Shown in pieces: positions 1 to 8,581 of a stretch of DNA of 14,496 nt; the first letter of the stretch is position 1; each line of letters starts with the position of its first letter. The notes beneath the pieces are model-generated. The model was given only the letters and a program-made list of their open reading frames with translations. It searched no databases and had not been told where the DNA came from. This DNA is from an uncultured Coriobacteriaceae bacterium (lineage in GTDB: Bacteria; Actinomycetota; Coriobacteriia; Coriobacteriales; Atopobiaceae). The stretch covers positions 1 through 14,496 of the forward strand of contig CACXZL010000020.1 in the NCBI GenBank assembly GCA_902772085.1, in the 5' to 3' direction. The position numbers and the translations under genes are program-made.

Positions 1-681
1 CCCCACATCCAGAATACGCTGGGGCTTCCCCTCGCAACGTATGCGATGCTACGCAAGCGTACGCTTGCCGAGCGGCCCGCAAAGGAATCGCTTGTGCGTC
101 TTGGTATCCTCTTCTTTGCATGGGGTGCGGGCTATGGTTTGGTGTGGGCCACAAAATGGATCATAGGGTTTGTGGTGTGTGGCTCGAACGTCTTTGAAGG
201 GGTCGTAGGACTTGCAGGCAGCTGGACATCCGGCACGCCCGAAGGCGTGGAGAGCGTGTCTCGCATGGACGTCATACGAGAGAACTTGGGGCAGATGCTG
301 CCTAGATGGCTCGTACTCGTTTGTGCCGGACTGGCTGTCGTGTGGGCTGGCCTCATGCTTCGCTTCCGGCGCAGGGGCTCAGGAACGCTTGTGCTTGCGC
401 TGCTTTGTGCGGCGGCGCTTCCCTTCGTATGGTATCTCGTGCTCGCCACGCATTCGCATGTGCATTCTTTCTTTGCGTACAGGAATCTCTGCGTGTCGGT
501 ATATGCCTTGGGGCTGATCGCATGCTACGCGATGGACTGGCGGGCGCTGCGAGACAGGCTGTCGTTTTGGAGGGGCACGGTGGTGTCACGGGCTTTGCCA
601 AAAGGCGCTAAACCGCCTCTACAAAACCATACCCAGCCCGTCAAAAAAGGGGGTTGGCCCCTTTCGCCAAAGCACCTTTGA
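1..681 (+). CDS. Polytopic membrane protein, C-terminal part (5' partial)
   Basis: The frame is open from base 1, so this is the last 226 residues of a longer protein that begins outside the window; the ATG at 46 is probably internal. About four hydrophobic segments are visible, near residues 32-61, 101-119, 128-148 and 160-178 counted from base 1. Just before the last one is the stretch THSHVHSFFAYR. This resembles the histidine-containing loop I know from large membrane proteins encoded beside glycosyltransferases in Gram-positive bacteria, so a role in surface-polysaccharide assembly or a GT-C-type activity is a reasonable guess, not an identification. The final 40 or so residues are hydrophilic and rich in Pro and Lys, and they are encoded by hairpin-forming DNA (603-618 and 646-664), which suggests the 3' end was extended into repeat sequence. 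The stop codon overlaps the ribosome binding site of the next gene, so the two are probably co-transcribed. Confidence 0.75.
   Translation, partial: PHIQNTLGLPLATYAMLRKRTLAERPAKESLVRLGILFFAWGAGYGLVWATKWIIGFVVCGSNVFEGVVGLAGSWTSGTPEGVESVSRMDVIRENLGQMLPRWLVLVCAGLAVVWAGLMLRFRRRGSGTLVLALLCAAALPFVWYLVLATHSHVHSFFAYRNLCVSVYALGLIACYAMDWRALRDRLSFWRGTVVSRALPKGAKPPLQNHTQPVKKGGWPLSPKHL
641..664 (-). repeat. Short palindrome with T6 tail, REP-like copy 1
   Basis: AAAGGGG (646-652) and CCCCTTT (658-664) form a 7-bp stem around a 5-base loop. Read on the minus strand it is GGGGCC, AA, CCCCC, then T6, closely matching the palindrome at 10476-10493 (GGGGCC, GGCCCC, T6). The terminator-like polarity points leftward, yet no minus-strand gene ends here, and the element lies inside the 3' end of a plus-strand gene. 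A dispersed palindromic repeat explains this better than a working terminator. Confidence 0.45.
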
Positions 682-691
682 GGAGGTCGCG

Positions 692-3154
692 ATGACAAAA
701 CCGATTCCGGAGCTGCTTGCACCGGCGGGAGGGCCGCCGGAATTCAATGCGGCATTAGCTGCAGGCGCTGACGCCATGTATTGTGGATATGGCAACACCT
801 TCAATGCGCGGCGCGGCGCTCAGAGCTTCACGGCAAAGACGTTTGGCGAAGCATGCAGGAGGGCGCATCTTGCGGGTGCTCGGGTCTACGTCACGGTGAA
901 CGTTGCCATACGTGATGACGAGCTCCCCACCGTGCTCGGTCTCGTGCGGCGTGCCTGGCTGCTCGGTGCGGATGCCTTCATAATCCAAGACTGGGGGCTT
1001 CTGCGGGAGGTGCATGCGCGTTGGCCCGAGGTGGAATGCCACGTCTCTACGCAGGCAAACGTCCATGACGCGCGTGGCGTCGCATGGTGCAAGGAACGCG
1101 GCGCCACGCGCGTCACGCTCTCCCGTGAGCTGTCGATGGCAGAGATTGCTCAGATTGCCCAGACGGGCGTCGACTTGGAGTGCTTTTGCCACGGGGCCAT
1201 ATGCGTTTGTTATTCGGGCGTGTGCCAGATGAGCTCGTGCGCAGGAGACCGCTCGGCAAACCGCGGCGCCTGTGCGCAACCATGCAGACTTCCCTATGAG
1301 TTGGTGGGGGACGACGGTTCGGTGCTTTCTCCTGCGGATCGGGGTAGGCCGCTTTGTCCAAAGGACTTCTATGCCTTCGACGACCTGCCGGCGCTTGTAG
1401 AGACGGGCGTGAGGTCGCTCAAGATCGAGGGACGACTCAAGGGGTCTGACTATCTTGCCTCCGTGGTGGGGGCATATCGAGCTCAGCTCGATGACTTGGC
1501 GGAAGGTGCGGAAACGTCCGACGCTACCATAGAGGCGAGGCGCACGCGTCTGAAGCGTGCGTTCAACCGTGATTTCACCAACGCCTACCTCCATGGAACC
1601 TCTGGCGACGAGCTCATGAGCTACGAGCGGTCAAACAACCGCGGTGAGCTCGTGGGGGAGGTCGTGGACTCTCGTTCCTTCGGCAGCGTGAAGGTGCGAC
1701 GCGGTGGCAAGGGCGGTGGTCGCGAGAGGCTGCGCACGGTGGGTGTCGCCGAAGTGGACATTTCGCTGCATAAGCCCGTAAACAAAGGCGACCTGCTGGA
1801 GATTCGCCCCGTCGCAGACCCAAGCCAGTTCATCACCGCCTTGGCGCCCGACGAGGCGGAGGCCGGACTCGTCCTTACCTGCCGCACGTCGAGGGCGATG
1901 TCGGTGGGATCGCTCGTGCGCGTGATCCGTAGCCAGCATGCGCTCGATGAAGGGGCCCGTCTCTCTGTACGGGAGGTCCCGCGCAAACGTCGCGTGGCGG
2001 TATGCATACGGGCTCGACAGGGCGAGGCGTTTTGCGTGGAACTCTCCACGATTGACGGGGTCGCGCGTGCGAAGGCCAAAGGGTTCACGGTGGAGCCGGC
2101 CCGTACGCGCGTCGTGAGTGAGGCGGACCTCGTCGAGCACGTGGGACGCATGGGTGGTACGCCCTTTGAGGCCGCTTCGTTTGACGTAAGCCTTGACGAG
2201 GGGTGCGGGATGTCGTTTGCGGCGGTGCATGCCGTCCGTGCTGAGGCTTGCGCGTTGTTGGAGCAGGCGATCCTTGCGCCGTTTGACCGGCGTCGGCTGC
2301 CCGACATCGGCTCGTTGAGGGGAAGTGCTGCAAACGCGACGCATGATGCCCATCCGCTTGCACCTGAAGTATGCGCTCTGGTGGCGAGTCCAGAGGCGGC
2401 ACAGGCAGCGCATGGTGCTGGGGCTACGCGGGTGTATGCTGCGGCGAGCGCCTTGGACGAGGGCGCATGGCCAGACTGGGTTGTCCCGTCTTTGGATGAG
2501 GTGTGCCGAGAGACAGACCATGGACGCTCGGATTCCTACGTGCTAGCAGACAAGCCCGTTGCGGTGGGCAACGTCTCCGAGCTCGCGCTTGCATCCGCAC
2601 GCGGTGCGTTGGCGGAGATCCGGGGATGCATTCCCGTGCACAATCGCTCTTGTCTTGCGGCGCTCGTGGAGGCAGGTGCTACGGGCGTTTGGCTATCGCC
2701 CGAGCTATCGTTGGAGGAGATTCGTCGCATCACTCGCGATCCATACGTGCCTTTTGGACTTATGGTGCTTGGAAGGGCGCGGGCGATGACGACCGAGCAT
2801 TGCGTGTTGCAAGTGGCACACAGGTGCGTGCATGATTGCTCGGTATGTCGACTGCGCCAAGCGTCGTTGTCGCTGCGCACGGAAAAGGGGGACCTCTACC
2901 CAGTGCGTACCGATGTCCACGGGCGCTCTCGTGTCTACGCCGCGTATCCACAAGACCTTACGCCGCAGGTGGGCGAGCTGCTCGAGGTCGGTGTGACGCG
3001 CTTCTTGGCAGACTGCACGTTGCTTTCGGCGAGGGAGACGGCCAAGGCCGTTGCGCGTGTGGGACGGGCGTTGGATGCGACCTTGTGCGGAAAGATGCCG
3101 GATGCGCGCCTGCCCGGCTACACGTCGGGGCACTTGTTTGCGCCTATAGGGTAG
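692..3154 (+). CDS. Peptidase U32-family protein with C-terminal extension (RlhA/TrhP-like)
   Basis: An 820-residue member of the U32 'collagenase-like' family. Several members (E. coli RlhA on 23S rRNA, TrhP on tRNA wobble uridine) are now known to be needed for RNA hydroxylation rather than proteolysis. The N-terminus LLAPAGGPPEFNAALAAGAD is typical. The core signature runs from E163 through HGAIC (C171) and SGVCQMSS (C178) to RGACAQPC (C194, C198), giving the four conserved cysteines that are candidate Fe-S ligands. The middle matches the extra domain of RlhA-type proteins. The C-terminal region repeats a U32-like segment and ends with MTTEHC (C704) and a C712/C716/C719 cluster. E. coli RlhA is about 650 residues, so this is a long form. 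The ATG at 692 has AGGAGG 5 bases upstream and lies 10 bases after the preceding stop. The substrate RNA cannot be told from sequence; it is unrelated to the polysaccharide genes around it. Confidence 0.88.
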   Translation: MTKPIPELLAPAGGPPEFNAALAAGADAMYCGYGNTFNARRGAQSFTAKTFGEACRRAHLAGARVYVTVNVAIRDDELPTVLGLVRRAWLLGADAFIIQDWGLLREVHARWPEVECHVSTQANVHDARGVAWCKERGATRVTLSRELSMAEIAQIAQTGVDLECFCHGAICVCYSGVCQMSSCAGDRSANRGACAQPCRLPYELVGDDGSVLSPADRGRPLCPKDFYAFDDLPALVETGVRSLKIEGRLKGSDYLASVVGAYRAQLDDLAEGAETSDATIEARRTRLKRAFNRDFTNAYLHGTSGDELMSYERSNNRGELVGEVVDSRSFGSVKVRRGGKGGGRERLRTVGVAEVDISLHKPVNKGDLLEIRPVADPSQFITALAPDEAEAGLVLTCRTSRAMSVGSLVRVIRSQHALDEGARLSVREVPRKRRVAVCIRARQGEAFCVELSTIDGVARAKAKGFTVEPARTRVVSEADLVEHVGRMGGTPFEAASFDVSLDEGCGMSFAAVHAVRAEACALLEQAILAPFDRRRLPDIGSLRGSAANATHDAHPLAPEVCALVASPEAAQAAHGAGATRVYAAASALDEGAWPDWVVPSLDEVCRETDHGRSDSYVLADKPVAVGNVSELALASARGALAEIRGCIPVHNRSCLAALVEAGATGVWLSPELSLEEIRRITRDPYVPFGLMVLGRARAMTTEHCVLQVAHRCVHDCSVCRLRQASLSLRTEKGDLYPVRTDVHGRSRVYAAYPQDLTPQVGELLEVGVTRFLADCTLLSARETAKAVARVGRALDATLCGKMPDARLPGYTSGHLFAPIG

Positions 3155-3176
3155 AGCAACGTACTGTAGTTCCATA

Positions 3177-3205
3177 GTGACGCACCCGATGTTTTGCTGT
3201 TTAAT
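3177..3205 (+). promoter_or_regulatory. Candidate promoter for the tandem glycosyltransferase gene
   Basis: GTGACG (3177-3182, four of six to TTGACA) and TTTAAT (3200-3205, five of six to TATAAT) are 17 bases apart in the 140-base gap after the U32 gene. Start sites would fall near 3212, leaving a leader of about 80 bases before the ATG at 3295. This is pattern matching only. Confidence 0.35.
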
Positions 3206-3294
3206 AGGGTGGATGCTTGAGCAACGCTTGCTATAGGACGACAAAGGAAATCATAGATAATAATTCGACGAGTAGGGATGGTGAAAGGGAAACC

Positions 3295-5745
3295 ATGGAT
3301 AGCCAGCTGAAAGTGCGACGTACGTGCCGGGGTAGGGGAAAGATCTTCTCGCTCATTGAATATGCGGGTACGGGCGTTCCGTATGCCCTCGAGGCGCGAG
3401 CGTTTCTATCCGATGGGACATCTGTCCCGTCAAAAGTGCATGTCTACGAACAAAACGCCTCTTGGGTGCTTGTATTGGCTGTCTTGGACGTCTCGCAAAC
3501 GGTAGAGCTGCGCTGCACTGATGTTGATGGCCATGAACTCACGTGTGTCAAGCGCGTGGTACATCCCAGGGTTGCCAAGATGAGCTCCCAGGTACATACC
3601 TTTATGAAAGACGCGTTGACCGAGCGTATACGCAACTACGATATCAGGCCTTGTTTTGGCGAGTATTGCATAGAGGTGAAGCGCTTAGTCCAGGCACCAC
3701 ATGACGTTGACGTATTGCAGATGGAGGCGGTGTGCGTAAGCGACTCTCTTGAGGCTTTGTCTGCACCCGTAAGCTTTTCTTTTTTGAATCGGAAAGGCAA
3801 GCGGGCTTCCCTTGGCGACTGCGTCATGATGCGGGATTCCATAGACGCAGTGCCAGAAACTCCCGATTGCTTCCGCCGTGTGGTGCAGTTCTCCATCCGC
3901 ACGTCCAGCTCCCTGGACGCGGCAATTATCTGGGCTCATTCCGAGAGCGAAAAAACCCAAAGCGGCTTCGTAGGTTTTCTGACGCTCGAACCCCACGATC
4001 TCGTATTTTGGCGCAACTACTGGCACGGCACGACGTGGCCCGCATTTTTGGAGGAGGCTTACACTGAGCAGTACCATAGGGCTTGGGAGCTGCCAAAGAG
4101 AGATTGGGAGATACAGCGGCATACGCAACTCCGGGTCAATCCAATGTTTTCCATCATCGTCCCGCTGTATCGTACACCGCTTGGCTACTTTGACGAGATG
4201 GTGGAGTCGGTGCTGGGGCAGAGCTATGGAAACTTCGAGCTCATCCTCGTCAACGCCTCTCCTGAAGACAACGCCCTTTGTAAGCGTGTGGAGCATTGGC
4301 ACAATTATGACTCGCGGGTGAAGACGGTAAACCTTGCCCAGAACTACGGCATCACGGAAAACACCAACGAGGGCATCAAGGCTGCGACGGGCGACTTCCT
4401 GTGCTTCCTCGACCACGACGACACGCTCACGCTCGACGCACTCTTTTGCTATGCGAAGGCTTTGGAAGACTACCCCGAGACCGACATGTTTTATTCCGAC
4501 GAGGACCATGTGGAGGAGGGTGTCTATAAGAACCCCTACTTCAAGCCAGACTGGGAACCGGATCTCCTGCTGGGCATGAACTATGTCTGTCATTTCCTCG
4601 CGGTACGCAAGAGCATCGTGGACGGGATGGAGCTGCCTACCAAGGAGTTCGACGGATCGCAGGACCATCACATGGCATTGCGTGTCTCTGAGGTTGCCAG
4701 AAACATCTATCACTGCCGTAAGGTGCTCTATCACTGGCGAATCCATCCGGGTTCCACGGCAAACAATACCGGTGAGAAGCCCTATGCCGTGGAGGCGGGT
4801 CGCCTTGCCGTGCAGGCACACTTGGATCGTACAAACGCCCACGCCCGGGCCGTCCATTCCACGCGAGCGGAAGGTCGCTATGAGGTGGAGTACGAGCTCA
4901 GCGAGCATCCGCTTGTCTCTATCCTCATACCAAACAAAGACGCGGTGCCGGTGCTCGAGAGATGCCTTCGCTCGATTCGCGAAAAGACCGACTACGACGC
5001 CTATGAGGTCGTTGTGATAGAAAACAACAGCCAAGACGAATCTACCTTCGCCTTCTATGAACGGGCATGCAAGGAGGATCCGCATGTGCGCGTGGTGTAT
5101 TACGAGGGGGGCTTCAACTACGCGAGGATAAACAATTTCGGTGCCGCGCAGGCACGTGGCGAGTATCTCCTCTTGCTCAACAACGACACCGAGGCTCTGG
5201 AACCTGGATGGCTTACGCGCATGGTGTCGCTCTGCATGCGTCCGACGACGGGAATCGTGGGAGCAAAGCTGCTCTATCCCGATGGGACGGTGCAGCATGC
5301 GGGAGTAATCTCAAACCAGTACGGCGGTCCCGGCCACGTAAACATGTATATGGACGGAGAAGATGCAGGTACTGTGGAGACGCTCCGTCTTATGCAGGAC
5401 GTTACGGCGGTCACGGGGGCGTGCCTGATGACGAGTCGGAAGGTCTTCGCGGAGGTAGGCGGCATGGATCCTATCTTCGAGGTAGACTACAACGACGTCG
5501 ACTTCTGCTGGCGTGTGCGCAAGGAGGGTTACCTGGTCGTTTTTGATCCCTCGGTGAGGCTCTATCATTACGAGTCGGTAAGCCGTGGGTTCCACCCAAG
5601 CTCTGAAAGCGCCCTACGTTTCGAGCGAGAAAAGGGGTTGTTGCGGCAGCGCTGGCCAGAGCGTTATGCGTTTGCCGATCCCATGGGCAATCCAAATTAC
5701 AGTCAGGGGTCACCATATTACCGATTGGGTAGTCCAGCGCTGTAG
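3295..5745 (+). CDS. Tandem two-domain family 2 glycosyltransferase, probably a rhamnosyltransferase-type enzyme
   Basis: An 816-residue protein in three parts. Residues 1-280 form an N-terminal region I do not recognise, without obvious membrane helices. Residues 283 to about 480 are a first GT2 (GT-A fold) domain starting FSIIVPLYRT, with LDHDDT (D373, D375, D376) as the metal/nucleotide site and later HPGSTA. Residues 538 to about 790 are a second GT2 domain starting VSILIPNKD, with LLNNDTE (D631), GGMD and YNDVDFCWR (D734, D736), the usual end of rhamnosyltransferase-like GT2 domains. Such double enzymes typically add alternating sugars to a cell-surface polysaccharide from the cytoplasmic side. 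The nearby rmlA fits a rhamnose donor, but sugar specificity is inferred. The ATG at 3295 is preferred because AAAGGGA lies just before it; an in-frame TTG at 3217 would add 26 residues unlike the rest. Codon use is mixed, unlike rfbA. Confidence 0.85.
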   Translation: MDSQLKVRRTCRGRGKIFSLIEYAGTGVPYALEARAFLSDGTSVPSKVHVYEQNASWVLVLAVLDVSQTVELRCTDVDGHELTCVKRVVHPRVAKMSSQVHTFMKDALTERIRNYDIRPCFGEYCIEVKRLVQAPHDVDVLQMEAVCVSDSLEALSAPVSFSFLNRKGKRASLGDCVMMRDSIDAVPETPDCFRRVVQFSIRTSSSLDAAIIWAHSESEKTQSGFVGFLTLEPHDLVFWRNYWHGTTWPAFLEEAYTEQYHRAWELPKRDWEIQRHTQLRVNPMFSIIVPLYRTPLGYFDEMVESVLGQSYGNFELILVNASPEDNALCKRVEHWHNYDSRVKTVNLAQNYGITENTNEGIKAATGDFLCFLDHDDTLTLDALFCYAKALEDYPETDMFYSDEDHVEEGVYKNPYFKPDWEPDLLLGMNYVCHFLAVRKSIVDGMELPTKEFDGSQDHHMALRVSEVARNIYHCRKVLYHWRIHPGSTANNTGEKPYAVEAGRLAVQAHLDRTNAHARAVHSTRAEGRYEVEYELSEHPLVSILIPNKDAVPVLERCLRSIREKTDYDAYEVVVIENNSQDESTFAFYERACKEDPHVRVVYYEGGFNYARINNFGAAQARGEYLLLLNNDTEALEPGWLTRMVSLCMRPTTGIVGAKLLYPDGTVQHAGVISNQYGGPGHVNMYMDGEDAGTVETLRLMQDVTAVTGACLMTSRKVFAEVGGMDPIFEVDYNDVDFCWRVRKEGYLVVFDPSVRLYHYESVSRGFHPSSESALRFEREKGLLRQRWPERYAFADPMGNPNYSQGSPYYRLGSPAL

Positions 5746-5855
5746 GCGACAGCTGCGCACCGCTGTACTTCTGTATATACGCTTTTCTTCGTATGGGAAA
5801 CGCAAGAAATGGGTATGAGAAAAGAATTGCTTGAATGACGTTTTGAGGAGCTACC

Positions 5856-6116
5856 ATGACAGATGCCAAGGGAGACGAAAAGATCGATCGCGAGCTGCTT
5901 GAGGCAACGCTCAATGTAATCCGCCAAAGCCTACAAGCCGATGGTGGTGATGTGGTTCTCGTGGACGTGGAAGATGAAACGGGAACGGTGACGCTGGAGA
6001 TGCAAGGAGCATGCGCAGGATGTCCGTTGTCGTCTTTTGATATGAGCGAGGGCATCGAGCGTATATTGCGCGAGCACGTGCCGGGTGTAAAGCGGGTCGC
6101 ACCTGCGGTGTTTTAG
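5856..6116 (+). CDS. NifU C-terminal-domain (Nfu-type) iron-sulfur carrier
   Basis: A complete 86-residue single-domain Nfu protein. It begins with the helix ELLEATLNVIRQSLQADGGDV, typical of the NifU C-terminal domain, and has the cluster-binding CxxC in MQGACAGCPLSS (C53, C56), followed by the usual helix SEGIERILREHVPGV. Proteins of this type hold a [4Fe-4S] cluster at a dimer interface and pass it to apo-enzymes in the cytoplasm. The start is set by GAGGAG 5 bases before the ATG. It stands alone: no suf or isc gene is present. The only visible link is the U32 protein upstream, a family with conserved cysteines that may bind a cluster; that link is inference. A strong terminator follows. 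Confidence 0.9.
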   Translation: MTDAKGDEKIDRELLEATLNVIRQSLQADGGDVVLVDVEDETGTVTLEMQGACAGCPLSSFDMSEGIERILREHVPGVKRVAPAVF

Positions 6117-6143
6117 CATACCGAATCCTTGCGGTAAGTAAGA

Positions 6144-6184
6144 GGGGCTTGTTCTGCTGGATATGTAACAAGCCCCCTTTTTTT
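6144..6184 (+). terminator. Intrinsic terminator after the Nfu gene
   Basis: GGGGCTTGTT (6144-6153) pairs perfectly with AACAAGCCCC (6167-6176) around a 13-base loop, followed by a seven-T run (6178-6184). It ends the plus-strand transcript. It lies just beyond the stop of the converging minus-strand gene but has no T tract in that direction. Confidence 0.88.
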
Positions 6185-6217
6185 GTTCGCTGCGTCCCGC
6201 TTGTTTTTTGGAGGGAA

Positions 6218-8464
6218 TTATTGGCTTACGATGCGGTGAACCGTGAAGGGACCGGCGGTCGCGAAGGGAACGAACTGCGTGCGTGCTGTATCCCACTGAG
6301 AGAGGTCGTTTAACGAAAGCCAATACGTTGCCCCAAGCTTCGGTACTTCATCAGGCGCGATGGTGATTTTGAGGGAATCGGCATAGGGGTTCACGAAAGT
6401 TGTCGTCGTATCGGGCGCTATCTGAATGTGTACGTATCGATTGTATGTGTTTAAATAAGCGCCATCCGTGTCTATGGCCCGCCAACGTTCAAGATTCGGA
6501 TAGACGTTAACGCTTGTGATAGTGCGCGCTCCTACGGTGATGGTGGCTTGTCCATAATCGGAACTGTCGGTGATCCAGATGGCGTCGGGGTCTTCTTGAA
6601 CGATTTGTTCTACTGCCTTGAGCGTATCGCTTTGCAGTAGTGCATCTGCGCCACGCTGAAGAGGATTCACGCACATGCCGGATACGAGTACTACCGCTGC
6701 ACTGGCGAGCAAGAAGGCGCCAGACAAAGACGGAGTCTCACGCGCCTCATACCTTCTGCTTTTGGCAAATACAGCTATCACGGGTGCCACGAGGACAGCT
6801 GTTGTTGTGGCGAGAAGTAGAAAAGCCCAGCGGCTTTGCCTCATCAAATCAGGCACCTGTATGGTTGCAAACGCAATAGTACCCGCAACGATGGCAGCAA
6901 CGATGCCGATGGAGATAACTCGAAGCATAAGGGGACTTTTGGTGTGGGTGTATGAATGTCTTGAAGCGTCTTGAACGTATGCGAGGGATCTTGCAAGAAG
7001 AACCACATCTAGGTAGCCGAGAGCGAGCGTCAGTCTGCCCGTCTGCACGTTGCCCAGAAGGGTGAACTTCGCCAGTGCGGACGGAAACCCAAAGGCACCA
7101 TATGAAAAGAGTATTGCATAGGGTACGAGCAGACAGATTATCCAGGTATCGGCATGGCCCTTACGTAAGCTATATATGAGAGTGCAGACGGCCAATATGA
7201 TGCCCAGTGGGAAGAGCGATGCGAAGGCGGACGCTTCGCAGACATTTGGCGCATACGCTTCCGGCCAGAATGGTGCGAGCATTGAGACGAGCGGGTTGAC
7301 GAGAAGTGGAAACAGGCCTCCTCCAGTGAAAAACCGGCTGCCTGGATAGGAAGTATGCATGACGGTCTGTATAGCTTCCCAGCTGTTTGCGAGGGAGATG
7401 CCAAGTAGGATTGCCGCGACTTCGAGACACACGATGAGGGGGAGTGCTACGTCGCGTATGACGGGCATCCTCTTGCCGGGCCCAACCTCCTTTGCCCAGA
7501 GATAGAGGACCGCAACACCCATGAAGCCAAAGACGTACACCAGCGGGATTTGCCAAGAAGGATAGATGATCAAAGCGTAGCACCCGAGAAGCCAACTTAG
7601 CAATGCGGACCATCCAAACTGCGACCTGAATCGGCGTGCGCGGAGCACGTGGTGGAGCGAAAGAACGAGTCCTTGTCCAAAGATGAAGAGCTCGGCAGTT
7701 CCGTTTACGGCAAACCACCACTCTATGATGGGGGCAAAGCCGATGAGGATTGCCGCATACGCTGCGATGCGACGCCTTCGATTTGTGACGAGTATCATGC
7801 ATTCATAGGTAGTCAAGACGAGAACGATAGCCCGTGCGCACCAAAAGAACGAAAGCCCCCGTGAAGCTCCAAACGCGAGAAAGCCCCAGAGAAAGGGCCG
7901 GAAGAGCGTTGCGACGCTCCAGGATGGCTGGGCGTAAACCATGGTGACATCAGTGGGGCATCCTCGAATCACCTCCGAGATTGCGTTATTGCCTGTATAA
8001 GATTGCGAGAAGGCAAAAGGTGTAAACACGCTCCATTCGTCCGAACGATACGGCCATGGCCTGCCAAAAAGAGTGCCGTTGAAGCTGTCTTCGCCGAGTC
8101 TGGGACCCCAGAGGGCAATCGACGATCCGCTGATTTCGAATAACACAAGCACGCACAGCAGGATGGCAGACAACAAGTAGCGATGCTTCACGATCGTCTC
8201 TGCGACGCGCGAACTCACGGTAAGCATCAGCAGAGAGAATGTGACGAAAAAGAACAGTCCCATCCGCAGGGCGGTACTCACTGAAAAGCTTCGGAAAAAA
8301 ACGCCCGCAGCGTCTCCAGTTTGTGCTAGGAAGGAGAGGTCGTAGGTGAACTCGAGATAGAGCGTGCATAGCAGTGCCACGAGTAGAGAAAAAGCCAGAT
8401 ACCCATATGGACGTACTGATTTTTGCAGGGAAAACGCTTTCATTTGCATGGGTTTTTCCTTCAT
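6218..8464 (-). CDS. Large polytopic membrane protein, likely surface-polysaccharide related
   Basis: About 748 residues with a dozen or so hydrophobic segments in the first 600, then a soluble, probably extracytoplasmic C-terminal domain of about 130 residues (from LQSDTLKAVEQIV onward). The first outer loop carries WGPRLGEDSFNGTLFGRPWPYRSD and EW, a conserved-looking GRP..RSDEW motif that I associate with a family of uncharacterised Gram-positive membrane proteins near wall-polysaccharide genes. The overall plan (many helices, acidic residues in the first large loop, C-terminal soluble domain) is like GT-C glycosyltransferases, but no catalytic motif can be assigned. Start is uncertain: ATG at 8479 has no visible ribosome site, while ATGs at 8464 and 8449 each have AAGGA about 7 bases upstream; 8464 is used here. 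The gene is more AT-rich than rfbA beside it and is the only convincing minus-strand gene. It converges on the Nfu gene and diverges from rfbA. Confidence 0.75.
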   Translation of the reverse strand: MKEKPMQMKAFSLQKSVRPYGYLAFSLLVALLCTLYLEFTYDLSFLAQTGDAAGVFFRSFSVSTALRMGLFFFVTFSLLMLTVSSRVAETIVKHRYLLSAILLCVLVLFEISGSSIALWGPRLGEDSFNGTLFGRPWPYRSDEWSVFTPFAFSQSYTGNNAISEVIRGCPTDVTMVYAQPSWSVATLFRPFLWGFLAFGASRGLSFFWCARAIVLVLTTYECMILVTNRRRRIAAYAAILIGFAPIIEWWFAVNGTAELFIFGQGLVLSLHHVLRARRFRSQFGWSALLSWLLGCYALIIYPSWQIPLVYVFGFMGVAVLYLWAKEVGPGKRMPVIRDVALPLIVCLEVAAILLGISLANSWEAIQTVMHTSYPGSRFFTGGGLFPLLVNPLVSMLAPFWPEAYAPNVCEASAFASLFPLGIILAVCTLIYSLRKGHADTWIICLLVPYAILFSYGAFGFPSALAKFTLLGNVQTGRLTLALGYLDVVLLARSLAYVQDASRHSYTHTKSPLMLRVISIGIVAAIVAGTIAFATIQVPDLMRQSRWAFLLLATTTAVLVAPVIAVFAKSRRYEARETPSLSGAFLLASAAVVLVSGMCVNPLQRGADALLQSDTLKAVEQIVQEDPDAIWITDSSDYGQATITVGARTITSVNVYPNLERWRAIDTDGAYLNTYNRYVHIQIAPDTTTTFVNPYADSLKITIAPDEVPKLGATYWLSLNDLSQWDTARTQFVPFATAGPFTVHRIVSQ

Positions 8465-8479
8465 GTGGCTGTCCTTCAT

Positions 8480-8581
8480 GCGGATAATTCGAGTTGCCGT
8501 AATTTTCTATATACTATAGCTGAAGTAGTAAGATATATCTGCATCTTGAACAATCGGGAAACCCCAAGAAAGGCGATCAGC
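8480..8581. promoter_or_regulatory. Divergent AT-rich promoter region between membrane protein and rfbA
   Basis: A roughly 100-base gap between divergent genes, clearly more AT-rich than the flanking rfbA. TATACT (8510-8515) and TATAGC (8515-8520) are -10-like on the plus strand; TATAGT (8513-8518) is -10-like on the minus strand, about 50 bases before the 8464 start. No good -35 box sits at standard spacing for any of them, so exact promoters cannot be assigned. Confidence 0.4.

Noticed and set aside
1631..2521. Long minus-strand frames inside the U32 gene
   Set aside because: Low-complexity, Arg/His-rich translations wholly within a convincing gene.
3217..3294. TTG start adding 26 residues to the glycosyltransferase
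   Set aside because: The ATG at 3295 has a nearby purine-rich ribosome site, and the added residues look like translated leader.
3685..5298. 537-residue open frame antisense to the tandem glycosyltransferase
   Set aside because: Complete overlap with two clear GT2 domains; the protein has no recognisable motif or plausible start signal.
5739..5753. Small hairpin GCTGT/ACAGC after the glycosyltransferase
   Set aside because: Only five pairs and no T tract, so I do not call a terminator.
8465..8479. Upstream ATG at 8479 for the minus-strand membrane protein
   Set aside because: No ribosome site precedes it, while 8464 and 8449 have AAGGA at good spacing; the choice between the latter two stays open.
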